Translations under genes and position numbers: made by a program
In this document: in pieces, positions 1 to 6,986 of the stretch
How the letters are laid out: every line of letters starts with the position of its first letter
How positions within the stretch are numbered: the stretch's first letter is position 1
The notes under the pieces: model-generated
Database searches by the model: none
Told to the model about the DNA's origin: nothing
Seen by the model: only the letters and a program-made list of their open reading frames with translations
Source of the DNA: an uncultured Anaerolineae bacterium
GTDB taxonomy: Bacteria > Chloroflexota > Anaerolineae > J036 > Brachytrichaceae
DNA length: 42,868 nucleotides
Direction of reading: 5' to 3'
Assembly: GCA_937927775.1 (NCBI GenBank)
Contig: CALBEF010000052.1
Location: forward strand, 1-42,868

Positions 1-162
1 AGTGGTGTGGTGGAGAGCGGGTGCAAGACCGTGATCCAGCGTCGTTTGAAAGGCCCATGTCGCGGGTGGGGACGTCAGAATGCCGCTGCCATGCTCGCAG
101 CCTTGTGTGAACTGTATAGCAATCGGCTGGATGCCGCAATCTGTCAGTGTCGCCGGCTGTGA
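1..162 (+). mobile_element. Transposase C-terminal remnant, cut by the window edge
   Basis: Frame 1 is open from the first base to a TGA at 160-162 and encodes 53 residues. They begin SGVVESGCKTVIQRRLKG and continue with a tryptophan, then an NAAAML and an LYSNR motif. This resembles the end of transposases in the ISKra4-like group, where a G-S-G-x-V-E-S-x-C/N-K block carries the last catalytic glutamate (here E5) and is followed by R-x-K-G and a tryptophan. The rest of the gene lies outside the window, so intactness cannot be judged. I could not define the terminal inverted repeat in the following 66 bp. The family assignment is from memory of the motif. Confidence 0.65.
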
Positions 163-228
163 CGTTCACAAATCTGCGCTACACCCTTTCTCTGTTTCTC
201 TGCTGTCTGGCTGTCTGGCTCGGCGGCA
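163..228. repeat. Octamer-like repeat between the transposase remnant and PBP1A
   Basis: This is the spacer between the transposase stop and the PBP1A stop. Read on the minus strand, positions 221-186 contain AGCCAGAC twice in tandem, then AGCAGAGA and AACAGAGA. The array is short and degenerate and resembles the longer arrays at 31313, 35441, 36552 and 41282. It could also belong to the right end of the insertion element. Confidence 0.4.
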
Positions 229-3200
229 CTATCGCGCGCCCAGCACCGCCCTGACCCGCGCGCTCTCGGTCTTGTTGCCGGCGCCGTCATATGCCACCGC
301 CCAGAACTCGACCGTGCCGCTCGTCCCGCGCGGGATCGTCCACTTCACCGTGAACGGCGCAACGGTCTTGACCACGAACGGCGTGTCTGGCGCGCCATTG
401 GTGAAGAACTCGACGCGGCTGATGGTGTGATCATCCTGCACCTGCGCGTTGACATCGACCCATTCATCCTGCTTCAGGTCGAAGAACTCGCCATCCTGCG
501 GCTGGATCAGCCTGATGGTCGGCGCAGTGTTGTCGAGCGTAACCTGAACGATGGCGTCTGTGGCCGCGCCGTTGTGTTCGAAGCGCGTCAGCCGGATGCT
601 GTACACGCCCGGCTGGAAGCCGGACACATTCCAGAGTTCCAGCAAATTGTTGTCCACCTGCTCGCCGTGATCGGGGCCGATCTGAACCCAGCCTTCGGGC
701 GGCACATCGTAGCCGGCGCCGATGGAGACGCGATAGGACATCCAGTCGCCGCCTTTGGCGTTGCCGCGAATCTCGATGTTGCCGCCGTTCTCCGCCGCCA
801 GCAGGCCGCTGACGTAGCCACCGTTGGCCGGCGAGACGATGGCGACATCGCCGCTGGCCGCTGCCACGCCACCGTACTGCACATCGAATTCGGCCGGCGG
901 CTGCGGGTACTTCTGCTTGTCTTCGTCGCTCAGCGACATCCACCAGTCCTGGGCCTGCGGCGGGAAGACGTACATCACGCGCTCCTCCACCAGCTCCGGC
1001 GGGGTGCCGGGCAGGGCCAGCCGGCCCGTCTCACGGTTGATGGGGAACCTCTGCGCCATCGTGCTTTCCTGTGTTGGCTCGGTGCCGGGCAGGAACAGCT
1101 CGCGCACGCCGGGGCACACGCCATTCGACCGCAGGCCGTCGATCTCACAGACAGTCAGCTCCACCAGACCCGGCGGCTGGGCAAAGTATTGAGCGGGCCG
1201 GTCGCGGTGCAGGTATTCCATCACATCGTTCCAGATCGGCGCTGCGCCGGTCAGGCCGGTGACGTTGCGGTTCATGGGGCTGTTGTCGGTGTTGCCGACC
1301 CAGACCCCCACCACGTAGTCGGGGGTGTAGCCCATGGTCCAGTTGTCTTTGTTGTCGTTGGTTGTGCCGGTCTTGACGGCTGCCGGCCGGCCCCCGCTCA
1401 GGTCGAGCACGCTGGGATAACCGAACGCCGCCGCGCGCGCCTGCGGGTCGCTCAACATGCTGGTGATCAGGTAGGTCAACTGCGCGCTGTTCGGGCCGAG
1501 CAGATTGGGATTGACTGCCGGCTGATATTCGTACAGCACATTGCCTTTCGCGTCTTCGACGCGCAGAATCACTGCCGGGTCGAGGTCACGGTAGCCGGGG
1601 CGTTTCAACCGGGCCGGACGCGGCGCGCCGATCATCGAGCCGCCGTTGGCAAACGTGGCGTACACATAGGTCATGTCGAGCAACTTGACCTCGCCGCTCC
1701 CCAGCACCAGCGCCAGACCGTAGAACTGCAAGCCCTTGTCCAGGTCGTTGATGCCCAGCTTGTGCGCCGTGCGCAGGGCGTTGCCGATGCCGGCCTGATT
1801 CAGCGCGTCGACTGCCGGGATGTTGTACGAGCGCGCCAGCGCCTGCCGCATGCGCACCGGCCCGTGGTATTTGCGGTCGTAGTTCTCCGGCGTGTAGGGC
1901 GCCAGCCCGCCCACATCGAACGCTGTGCGCACATCCCAGAACAACGTGGCCGGCGAGGCGCCCTGGCGCAACAACTCCAGATACACGATTGGCTTGAACG
2001 ATGAGCCGGGCTGGCGCAGGCCGGTGGCTACATTGAACTTGCCGTCGATGGCGTCGTTGAAGTAGTCCAGGCTGCCGACCATGGCGATGATTTCGCCGCT
2101 GCCGGGTTTCATCACCACCACCGAGGCGTTGTTCACATTTTTGCCTTCGGCCTGCAACGCGGCGACGCGCGCATTGGCCATGCGCCGGATTTCGGTGTCG
2201 GCGTCCAGGTCCAGCGTGGTGTAGATCTTCAGTCCGCCCCGGTTGACGAGTTGTGTGGCGGCGTCGCTGCCGATGCCCAGATGGTCGCCCAGCAGCTCAA
2301 TGGCGCGATCGCGGGCGAACACAGAAAAGTGCGGCGCCAGGATGTTGAAGCGCTCCTGTTTGTTCGACAGTTTGAGCGTTTCGCGTTTGGCGGCGGTTGC
2401 CATCTGCGGCGTCACGTCGCAGTCCGGCACGCCGTCGCGCGTCGCTTGCGCCATGGCGTCGAGCGTGATTGCCTGGCGGTCTTTGGCGCTGGTCGGATTG
2501 TCGAACGGGTTCAGTTTGGGGAATTGCGGGATGGGCGCCAGCATGGCCGCTTCGGCCAGCGTCAGATCGCGCGCGCTCTTGTTGAAGTAGACACGCGCCG
2601 CCGCCTCGATCCCATACGCCAGATTGCCGTAGAAGTTGGTGTTGACGTACCACTCCAGCAGGGTTTTCTTCTCGTAGCGCCGGCTGACCTCCATGGCCAG
2701 CAACGCCTCGCGCGCCTTGACGGTGAGGGTGCGCCTGGGGCCGGCGCGCTCCTCGGGCGGTGTGATCACATTTTTGACCAACTGCTGGGCAATGTTCGAG
2801 GCGCCCTGGGTCGGGCCGCCCTGCAGGTTGTTCACCAGCGCGCGCGCCAGGCCGCGAAGGTCAATCCCCTCTGTTTCGTAGAACCGGCGATCCTCGTTGG
2901 CAACCGTGGCGCAGCGCAGGAACGGCGAGATGTCATCGAACTGCGCCCATTGGCGGTCGCCGCCGGTGGGATCGATGATTTCGTACAGCAGCTTGCCGGT
3001 GCGGTCATACAGTTTGGTGGTCTGGAAATCGCTCTGCACCTTGACGATCTGGGAGGGGTCGGGGAGATCGGCGGTGAAGGCGTTGTAGATGGCTGTGGCT
3101 GCCGCGAAGGCCGCCGCCGGCGCGGTGACGCTGACAATGGAGAAGATAATGCCGGCGACCAGCGCCAGTTGCAACAGTTTTTTGGCCACGCTGTTGCGGG

Positions 3201-3249
3201 ATTTGCCCCGCCGGCGGTGGCGCATCGAAATCAGGTGGTTGGCGTTCAT
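229..3249 (-). CDS. Class A penicillin-binding protein (PBP1A family) with Ig-like tail
   Basis: Bifunctional peptidoglycan glycosyltransferase/transpeptidase of 1006 residues, anchored in the membrane and acting outside it. A basic N-terminus and one membrane segment (about 22-50) precede a GT51 domain with EDRRFYETEGID (about 117-128) and QGASNIAQQLVKN, where most family members have GGSTITQQ. The transpeptidase domain has SxxK in PGSSFKP (about 411-417), SYN (about 473) and KTGTTND (about 627). The last 250 residues hold a linker and beta-rich Ig-like modules ending near VEFWAVAYDGAGN, which extends the protein beyond the usual 700-850 residues. It is divergent from guaB. No good Shine-Dalgarno precedes the ATG at 3249. 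A TATAAT at 3368-3363 could drive it with a leader of about 110 nt. Confidence 0.95.
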   Translation of the reverse strand: MNANHLISMRHRRRGKSRNSVAKKLLQLALVAGIIFSIVSVTAPAAAFAAATAIYNAFTADLPDPSQIVKVQSDFQTTKLYDRTGKLLYEIIDPTGGDRQWAQFDDISPFLRCATVANEDRRFYETEGIDLRGLARALVNNLQGGPTQGASNIAQQLVKNVITPPEERAGPRRTLTVKAREALLAMEVSRRYEKKTLLEWYVNTNFYGNLAYGIEAAARVYFNKSARDLTLAEAAMLAPIPQFPKLNPFDNPTSAKDRQAITLDAMAQATRDGVPDCDVTPQMATAAKRETLKLSNKQERFNILAPHFSVFARDRAIELLGDHLGIGSDAATQLVNRGGLKIYTTLDLDADTEIRRMANARVAALQAEGKNVNNASVVVMKPGSGEIIAMVGSLDYFNDAIDGKFNVATGLRQPGSSFKPIVYLELLRQGASPATLFWDVRTAFDVGGLAPYTPENYDRKYHGPVRMRQALARSYNIPAVDALNQAGIGNALRTAHKLGINDLDKGLQFYGLALVLGSGEVKLLDMTYVYATFANGGSMIGAPRPARLKRPGYRDLDPAVILRVEDAKGNVLYEYQPAVNPNLLGPNSAQLTYLITSMLSDPQARAAAFGYPSVLDLSGGRPAAVKTGTTNDNKDNWTMGYTPDYVVGVWVGNTDNSPMNRNVTGLTGAAPIWNDVMEYLHRDRPAQYFAQPPGLVELTVCEIDGLRSNGVCPGVRELFLPGTEPTQESTMAQRFPINRETGRLALPGTPPELVEERVMYVFPPQAQDWWMSLSDEDKQKYPQPPAEFDVQYGGVAAASGDVAIVSPANGGYVSGLLAAENGGNIEIRGNAKGGDWMSYRVSIGAGYDVPPEGWVQIGPDHGEQVDNNLLELWNVSGFQPGVYSIRLTRFEHNGAATDAIVQVTLDNTAPTIRLIQPQDGEFFDLKQDEWVDVNAQVQDDHTISRVEFFTNGAPDTPFVVKTVAPFTVKWTIPRGTSGTVEFWAVAYDGAGNKTESARVRAVLGAR

Positions 3250-3362
3250 AGGCTCGCGTCAGTCAGCGTTCTAACAACGCATACACATGCAGGGTTGCAG
3301 GAAAGGCGCCGGCCATCCAGAGGGATGCGGCATGTCCAGAACAGGTTGCGATTACGGCGTGG

Positions 3363-3368
3363 ATTATA
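3363..3368 (-). promoter_or_regulatory. Candidate -10 box for PBP1A
   Basis: TATAAT on the minus strand, about 110 nt before the PBP1A start and back-to-back with the TATGCT box facing guaB. I see no convincing -35 element. Confidence 0.4.
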
Positions 3369-3385
3369 ACCACCCGGCGAGGCGA

Positions 3386-3391
3386 TATGCT
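3386..3391 (+). promoter_or_regulatory. Candidate -10 box for guaB and its upstream ORF
   Basis: TATGCT lies 7 nt before the ATG at 3399. This is the spacing seen at other probable leaderless starts in the window. No -35 element is evident. Confidence 0.45.
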
Positions 3392-3398
3392 AGGATGA

Positions 3399-3455
3399 AT
3401 GCCTGCTGGCAACCCCGGCCCGACCCAATTGTTAAGGAGTGACAGTGACCTATGA
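3399..3455 (+). CDS. Upstream ORF overlapping the guaB start
   Basis: This 18-codon ORF encodes [18 protein letters not shown]. It starts 7 nt after a TATGCT box, so it would be translated as a leaderless message. It runs through the guaB Shine-Dalgarno (AAGGAG, 3434-3439), and its TGA (3453-3455) overlaps the guaB ATG (3452-3454) as ATGA. That arrangement suits translational coupling. Whether the peptide is made is unknown, and I see no codon run that points to a sensed amino acid. It could be a chance ORF, but two other genes here (aspS and the PPOX gene) have upstream ORFs placed the same way. Confidence 0.4.
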   Translation: MPAGNPGPTQLLRSDSDL

Positions 3456-4897
3456 AACTGCGCCACGACGCGGCTTTGACCTTTGACGATGTGTTGCTTG
3501 TTCCGAAGCGATCGCCCATTCGGTCGCGCCAGGCCGTCAACACGCGCACGCAGTTCAGCCGCAACATTGCGCTGGCTATTCCCATCATCTCGTCGAACAT
3601 GGACACCGTGACCGAAGCCGCGATGGCGCGCGCCATGGCGCGCCTGGGCGGTCTGGGCGTCATTCATCGTTTCATGACCGTCGAGCGCCAGGCGGCGGAA
3701 ATCCGGCGTGTCAAACGCGCCGAAGGATTCATGGTTGAGCGGCCCTACAACCTGCCTGCCAGCGCGACGGTTCAGGAAGCCCGCGCCCGCATGGACGAAC
3801 ACCACATCGGTGGCCTGGTGGTTACCGGCCCGCAGGATGAGGTGCTGGGCCTGGTGACCAGCCGCGACGTGATGTTCGAGCGCAATCCCAACCGGCCCGT
3901 CCTGGAAGTAATGACCCCGCGCGACCGGCTGGTGGTCGTCAGCGAGGATGCGACGCTGGAAACGGCGCGCGAGATGTTGCATCAGCATCGCATCGAGAAA
4001 TTGCCGGTGCTCGACGAGCACGGCCGCCTGCGCGGGCTGATCACCGCTCAGGATATCGCCAGGCTGGAGCAGTGGCCCAACGCCACCAAAGACGAGCGCG
4101 GCCGCTTGCGGGTGGCGGCTGCCATTGGCGTGCGCCCTTCGGACATGGATCGCGCCGTGGCCTGTGTGAACGCCGGCGCCGACGCGCTGGTCGTGGATAT
4201 TGCGCATGGTCACTCGGACAATGCGCTGGACATGGTGCGCGCGCTCAAGCAGCGCTTCCCACAGGTGGACATCATTGGCGGCAACGTGGCGACCGCCGAG
4301 GGCGTGCGCGATATGGTGGAAGCCGGCGCCGACGCGGTCAAAGTGGGCGTGGGCGCCGGCTCGATCTGCATCACGCGCATCGTGACCGGCTTTGGCGTGC
4401 CGCAACTTCAGGCTGTGCTGGAGTGCGCCGAGGCCGGCCGCGCGCTGGGCGTGCCCATCATCGCTGACGGCGGCATTCGCGCATCGGGCGACATCACCAA
4501 GGCGCTGGCCGCCGGCGCCAGCACCGTGATGCTGGGCAGCCTGCTGGCCGGCACTGATGAAGCGCCCGGCGCCAGCGTCGTGCGCAACGGGCAACGCTAC
4601 AAAGTCGTGCGCGGCATGGCGTCGCTGACCGCCAATATCGACCGGCAGGAGATCGAACGCGGCCGTGAAGTCGATCCTGACGACTGGGAGCAGGTGGTGC
4701 CGGAGGGCGTGGAAGCGATGGTGCCGGCGCGCGGGCCGGTGAAGGACATCGTGCATCAACTCGTCGGCGGCGTGCGCTCCGGCCTGAGCTACGCCGGCGC
4801 GGCCACGATCGCCGAGTTGTGGGACAAAGCCGAGTTCGTCCCGATCACTGCGGCGGGCCGGGCCGAAAGCGGCGCGCACGACGTGGCGATGCGCTAG
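3452..4897 (+). CDS. guaB: Inosine-5'-monophosphate dehydrogenase
   Basis: Oxidises IMP to XMP with NAD, the first committed step of GMP synthesis, in the cytoplasm. The protein has 481 residues and the family layout: a TIM barrel beginning [13 protein letters not shown], with a Bateman pair of CBS domains inserted at about residues 95-210. The catalytic loop is [10 protein letters not shown] with the nucleophilic Cys near 306; most relatives have GPGSICTTR. The phosphate-binding stretch [17 protein letters not shown] and the flap region RGMASL...[10 protein letters not shown] follow. I could not find the usual Arg-Tyr of the mobile flap, so a related activity such as GMP reductase is a small possibility. 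The start is fixed by AAGGAG at 3434-3439, a rather long 12 nt upstream. Confidence 0.92.
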   Translation: MKLRHDAALTFDDVLLVPKRSPIRSRQAVNTRTQFSRNIALAIPIISSNMDTVTEAAMARAMARLGGLGVIHRFMTVERQAAEIRRVKRAEGFMVERPYNLPASATVQEARARMDEHHIGGLVVTGPQDEVLGLVTSRDVMFERNPNRPVLEVMTPRDRLVVVSEDATLETAREMLHQHRIEKLPVLDEHGRLRGLITAQDIARLEQWPNATKDERGRLRVAAAIGVRPSDMDRAVACVNAGADALVVDIAHGHSDNALDMVRALKQRFPQVDIIGGNVATAEGVRDMVEAGADAVKVGVGAGSICITRIVTGFGVPQLQAVLECAEAGRALGVPIIADGGIRASGDITKALAAGASTVMLGSLLAGTDEAPGASVVRNGQRYKVVRGMASLTANIDRQEIERGREVDPDDWEQVVPEGVEAMVPARGPVKDIVHQLVGGVRSGLSYAGAATIAELWDKAEFVPITAAGRAESGAHDVAMR

Positions 4898-4905
4898 ATT
4901 TGCGG

Positions 4906-4911
4906 TATCAT
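4906..4911 (+). promoter_or_regulatory. Candidate -10 box of the aspS leader transcript
   Basis: TATCAT lies 9 nt after the guaB stop and 8 nt before the leader-peptide ATG at 4920. The predicted transcript would start close to that ATG and run through the attenuator into aspS. I see no -35 hexamer at the usual distance. Confidence 0.55.
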
Positions 4912-4919
4912 AGCGACCA

Positions 4920-4976
4920 ATGTTTGCACGGCCTGCGCGCGCCAATAACAACGACGACAATGACGCTGCCCGCTGA
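4920..4976 (+). CDS. aspS leader peptide rich in Asn/Asp codons
   Basis: This 18-codon ORF encodes MFARPARANNNDDNDAAR. Codons 9-15 (4944-4964) read AAT AAC AAC GAC GAC AAT GAC. The ATG follows a TATCAT box by 8 nt, the spacing of other probable leaderless starts here. The TGA at 4974-4976 is the loop of the first leader hairpin. The two amino acids in the run are those attached or pre-attached by the downstream enzyme if AspRS is non-discriminating. The layout resembles leader peptides such as PheM before pheST in E. coli. The alternative is a chance ORF, but seven consecutive Asn/Asp codons in a GC-rich, Ala/Arg-biased sequence make chance unlikely. Confidence 0.7.
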   Translation: MFARPARANNNDDNDAAR

Positions 4977-5062
4977 GCGGGGCGTCGCCAGGTCTGTCGC
5001 GCGCGACACAAAGTGAGAGCAGCAGCGTAGAGACGGAAGCCGCCCCATCAGGCGGCTTTTTG
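4962..5062 (+). promoter_or_regulatory. Transcription attenuator of aspS
   Basis: Hairpin 1 pairs GACGC (4962-4966) with GCGTC (4982-4986) and CCCGC (4969-4973) with GCGGG (4977-4981), leaving the leader stop TGA as the loop. A second palindrome, TGTCGCGCGCGACA, spans about 4995-5008. The terminator pairs GCCGCC (5039-5044) with GGCGGC (5051-5056), followed by TTTTT. GGGGCG (4979-4984) in the 3' arm of hairpin 1 is complementary to CGCCCC (5041-5046) in the terminator. A ribosome paused on the Asn/Asp codons would cover the 5' arm of hairpin 1 and free the 3' arm to block the terminator. Without a pause, or without translation, the terminator would form. No T-box consensus (AGGGTGGNACCGCG) is present. 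Confidence 0.65.
5037..5062 (+). terminator. Intrinsic terminator inside the aspS leader
   Basis: Six GC pairs (5039-5044 with 5051-5056), extended by AA/TT, enclose a CCATCA loop and are followed by a T run. The terminator ends only 28 nt before the aspS ATG, so the aspS promoter must lie upstream and read through it. It could also end guaB transcripts. Confidence 0.85.
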
Positions 5063-5090
5063 TTTGGGCAAACAAGGAGGAGCAAGGCAC

Positions 5091-6848
5091 ATGTTCAAGA
5101 CACATCGATGCGGTGAATTGAGGGCTGAGCACGCCGGGCAGCGCGTGACCCTGGCCGGCTGGGTGCACCGCCGGCGCGATCATGGCGGCGTTATCTTCAT
5201 CGATCTGCGCGACCGCTGGGGAATTGCTCAGGTGGTCATCAACCCGGCCAACGTGACGCCGGAGCAGTTCAGGCTCGGCGAGTCGCTGCGCAGTGAATTC
5301 GTGGTGCAGATCAGGGGCGCAGTGCAACTGCGCCCCGAAGGCATGCGCAACCCGCGCATGGCTACCGGCGACATCGAAGTGATGGCCGATGCTCTGGAAA
5401 TCCTCAACCCGGCCAAAACGCCGCCCTTCCTCATCGACAGCGACGCCCGCGACGTGGACGAGAACCTGCGCCTCAAGTACCGCTACCTCGATCTGCGCCG
5501 CGAGCGCATGCAGAAAAACCTGACACTGCGCCATCGCTTCTGCAAGTTCATCCGCGATTATCTGGACGCGCGCGGTTTCCTGGAGATCGAAACGCCCATT
5601 CTGTTCAAAACCACGCCCGAAGGGGCGCGCGACTATCTGGTGCCCAGCCGCATCTATCCGGGAACGTTCTACGCCCTGCCGCAAAGCCCTCAGCAGCTCA
5701 AGCAGCTCTTGCAGGTGGCCGGCGTCGAGCGTTACTTCCAGATCGCCCGCTGCTTCCGCGACGAAGACCAGCGCGCCGACCGGCAACCCGAATTTACCCA
5801 GCTCGACATGGAGATGAGTTTTGTCGATCGCGATGACGTGCTTGATCTCGTCGAAGGGTTGATGACGGAGTTTGTCGAGCAGCATGTCGGCAAGAAGCTG
5901 CTGTTCAAGCCGTTCAGGCGCCTGTCCTATGCGGAGGTGATCGCCAAATACGGCAACGACAAGCCGGACCTGCGCTTTGGCCTGGAGTTGTTCGATGTGA
6001 CTGCCCCGACGCGCGACTCGGCTTTCAACGTGTTTGCCGGCGCGCCGATGGTGAAAGGGCTGGCCGCGCCGGGCTGCGGCAACTACACCCGCAAACAGAT
6101 CGATGAATTGACCGAGTTCGCAAGGAAGGAAGGCGCGAAGGGGCTGGTCACACTGGTTCACGATGAGACCGGCATTCGCAATCAGGGCGCGGGGGCTAAA
6201 TTGAGCGACGCGGAAAAGTCGGCCATTCTGGCTGCCGCCGGCTCGCAGCCCGGTGACCTGCTCATGCTGGTAGCCGACACGCCCAAAGTGGTCAACGAGG
6301 TGATGAGCGCGCTGCGCCTGGAGATGGGCCGCCGGCTCAAACTGGCCGACCCCGGCGTTCTGGCGTTCGCCTGGATCGTGGACTTCCCGCTCTTCGAATG
6401 GAACGAGGAAGAACAGCGCTGGGATCCCTCGCACCATATGTTCACGGCGCCGAAGGACGAGTTCATCCCGCTGCTGGAGACTGATCCCGGCAAGGTGCTG
6501 AGCAAACAGTACGACCTGGTGTGCAACGGCTACGAAGTTGGCGGCGGCAGCATCCGAATTCACCGCCGCGATATCCAGGAGATCATCATGCGCCTGATCG
6601 GCCTGGAAATGGAGGACGCGCGGCGCAAGTTCGGGCATCTGCTGGAGGCGTTCGAGTACGGCGCGCCGCCGCACGGCGGCATTGCGCCCGGCATCGACCG
6701 GTTGACCATGCTGTTCTGCGACGAGCCGAACATCCGCGAAGTGATCGCCTTCCCCAAGAACCAGCAGGCCATGGATGTGATGGCCGGCGCGCCGTCGCCG
6801 GTGTACGACAAACAGCTCAAAGAGCTGCGCATCAGAATCGTGGAGTAA
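5091..6848 (+). CDS. aspS: Aspartyl-tRNA synthetase, probably non-discriminating
   Basis: Class II synthetase of 585 residues, cytoplasmic. It has an N-terminal OB-fold anticodon-binding domain, motif 2 [18 protein letters not shown], the bacterial GAD insertion (around residues 290-410) and motif 3 [12 protein letters not shown] near the end. The start is the ATG after AAGGAGG (5074-5080). Residue 31, in RRDHGG, is His, and a Gly follows in RPEGMRN at residue 84. In the published Pseudomonas comparison, His31 with Gly83 marks enzymes that charge both tRNA-Asp and tRNA-Asn, whereas E. coli AspRS has Leu in RRDLG. A non-discriminating enzyme needs GatCAB, and gatA and gatC are at 36667-38492. 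Expression is probably controlled by the attenuator just upstream. Confidence 0.95.
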   Translation: MFKTHRCGELRAEHAGQRVTLAGWVHRRRDHGGVIFIDLRDRWGIAQVVINPANVTPEQFRLGESLRSEFVVQIRGAVQLRPEGMRNPRMATGDIEVMADALEILNPAKTPPFLIDSDARDVDENLRLKYRYLDLRRERMQKNLTLRHRFCKFIRDYLDARGFLEIETPILFKTTPEGARDYLVPSRIYPGTFYALPQSPQQLKQLLQVAGVERYFQIARCFRDEDQRADRQPEFTQLDMEMSFVDRDDVLDLVEGLMTEFVEQHVGKKLLFKPFRRLSYAEVIAKYGNDKPDLRFGLELFDVTAPTRDSAFNVFAGAPMVKGLAAPGCGNYTRKQIDELTEFARKEGAKGLVTLVHDETGIRNQGAGAKLSDAEKSAILAAAGSQPGDLLMLVADTPKVVNEVMSALRLEMGRRLKLADPGVLAFAWIVDFPLFEWNEEEQRWDPSHHMFTAPKDEFIPLLETDPGKVLSKQYDLVCNGYEVGGGSIRIHRRDIQEIIMRLIGLEMEDARRKFGHLLEAFEYGAPPHGGIAPGIDRLTMLFCDEPNIREVIAFPKNQQAMDVMAGAPSPVYDKQLKELRIRIVE

Positions 6849-6972
6849 GCGAAGGCTTCTGGAGATCAAATGGCGTCAAAACACCGGCAGGATGTTTTGT
6901 ATTCCTTTGTGGTGAGAACACTATCCGCCCGGGCAGTTGCTTTTTGCCGGTAAATTCAAGCGAAAGATCAGA

Positions 6973-6978
6973 GATAAT
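6973..6978 (+). promoter_or_regulatory. Candidate -10 box for the membrane hydrolase
   Basis: GATAAT lies 8 nt before the ATG at 6987, consistent with leaderless transcription. The preceding spacer (6849-6972) holds only a weak AAAACA/TGTTTT hairpin near 6885-6900. Confidence 0.4.
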
Positions 6979-6986
6979 AGTCATCC

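Noticed and set aside
427..2004. Long plus-strand open frame opposite PBP1A
   Set aside because: It is antisense to a clear penicillin-binding protein, has Arg/His/Val-rich composition and no recognisable domain. Long antisense frames are expected in GC-rich DNA.
3452..4897. GMP reductase (GuaB1-like) instead of IMP dehydrogenase
   Set aside because: The overall sequence, including the flap region and C-terminus, fits IMP dehydrogenase better than the GuaB1 group as I recall it. The missing Arg-Tyr is noted but is not enough to change the call.
4918..5062. T-box riboswitch before aspS
   Set aside because: There is a leader and a terminator, but no AGGGTGGNACCGCG-type T-box sequence or specifier-loop layout. 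The short ORF with Asn/Asp codons explains the structure better.
4908..6869. Long minus-strand open frame opposite aspS
   Set aside because: It mirrors aspS, a certain gene, and has no motif of its own.
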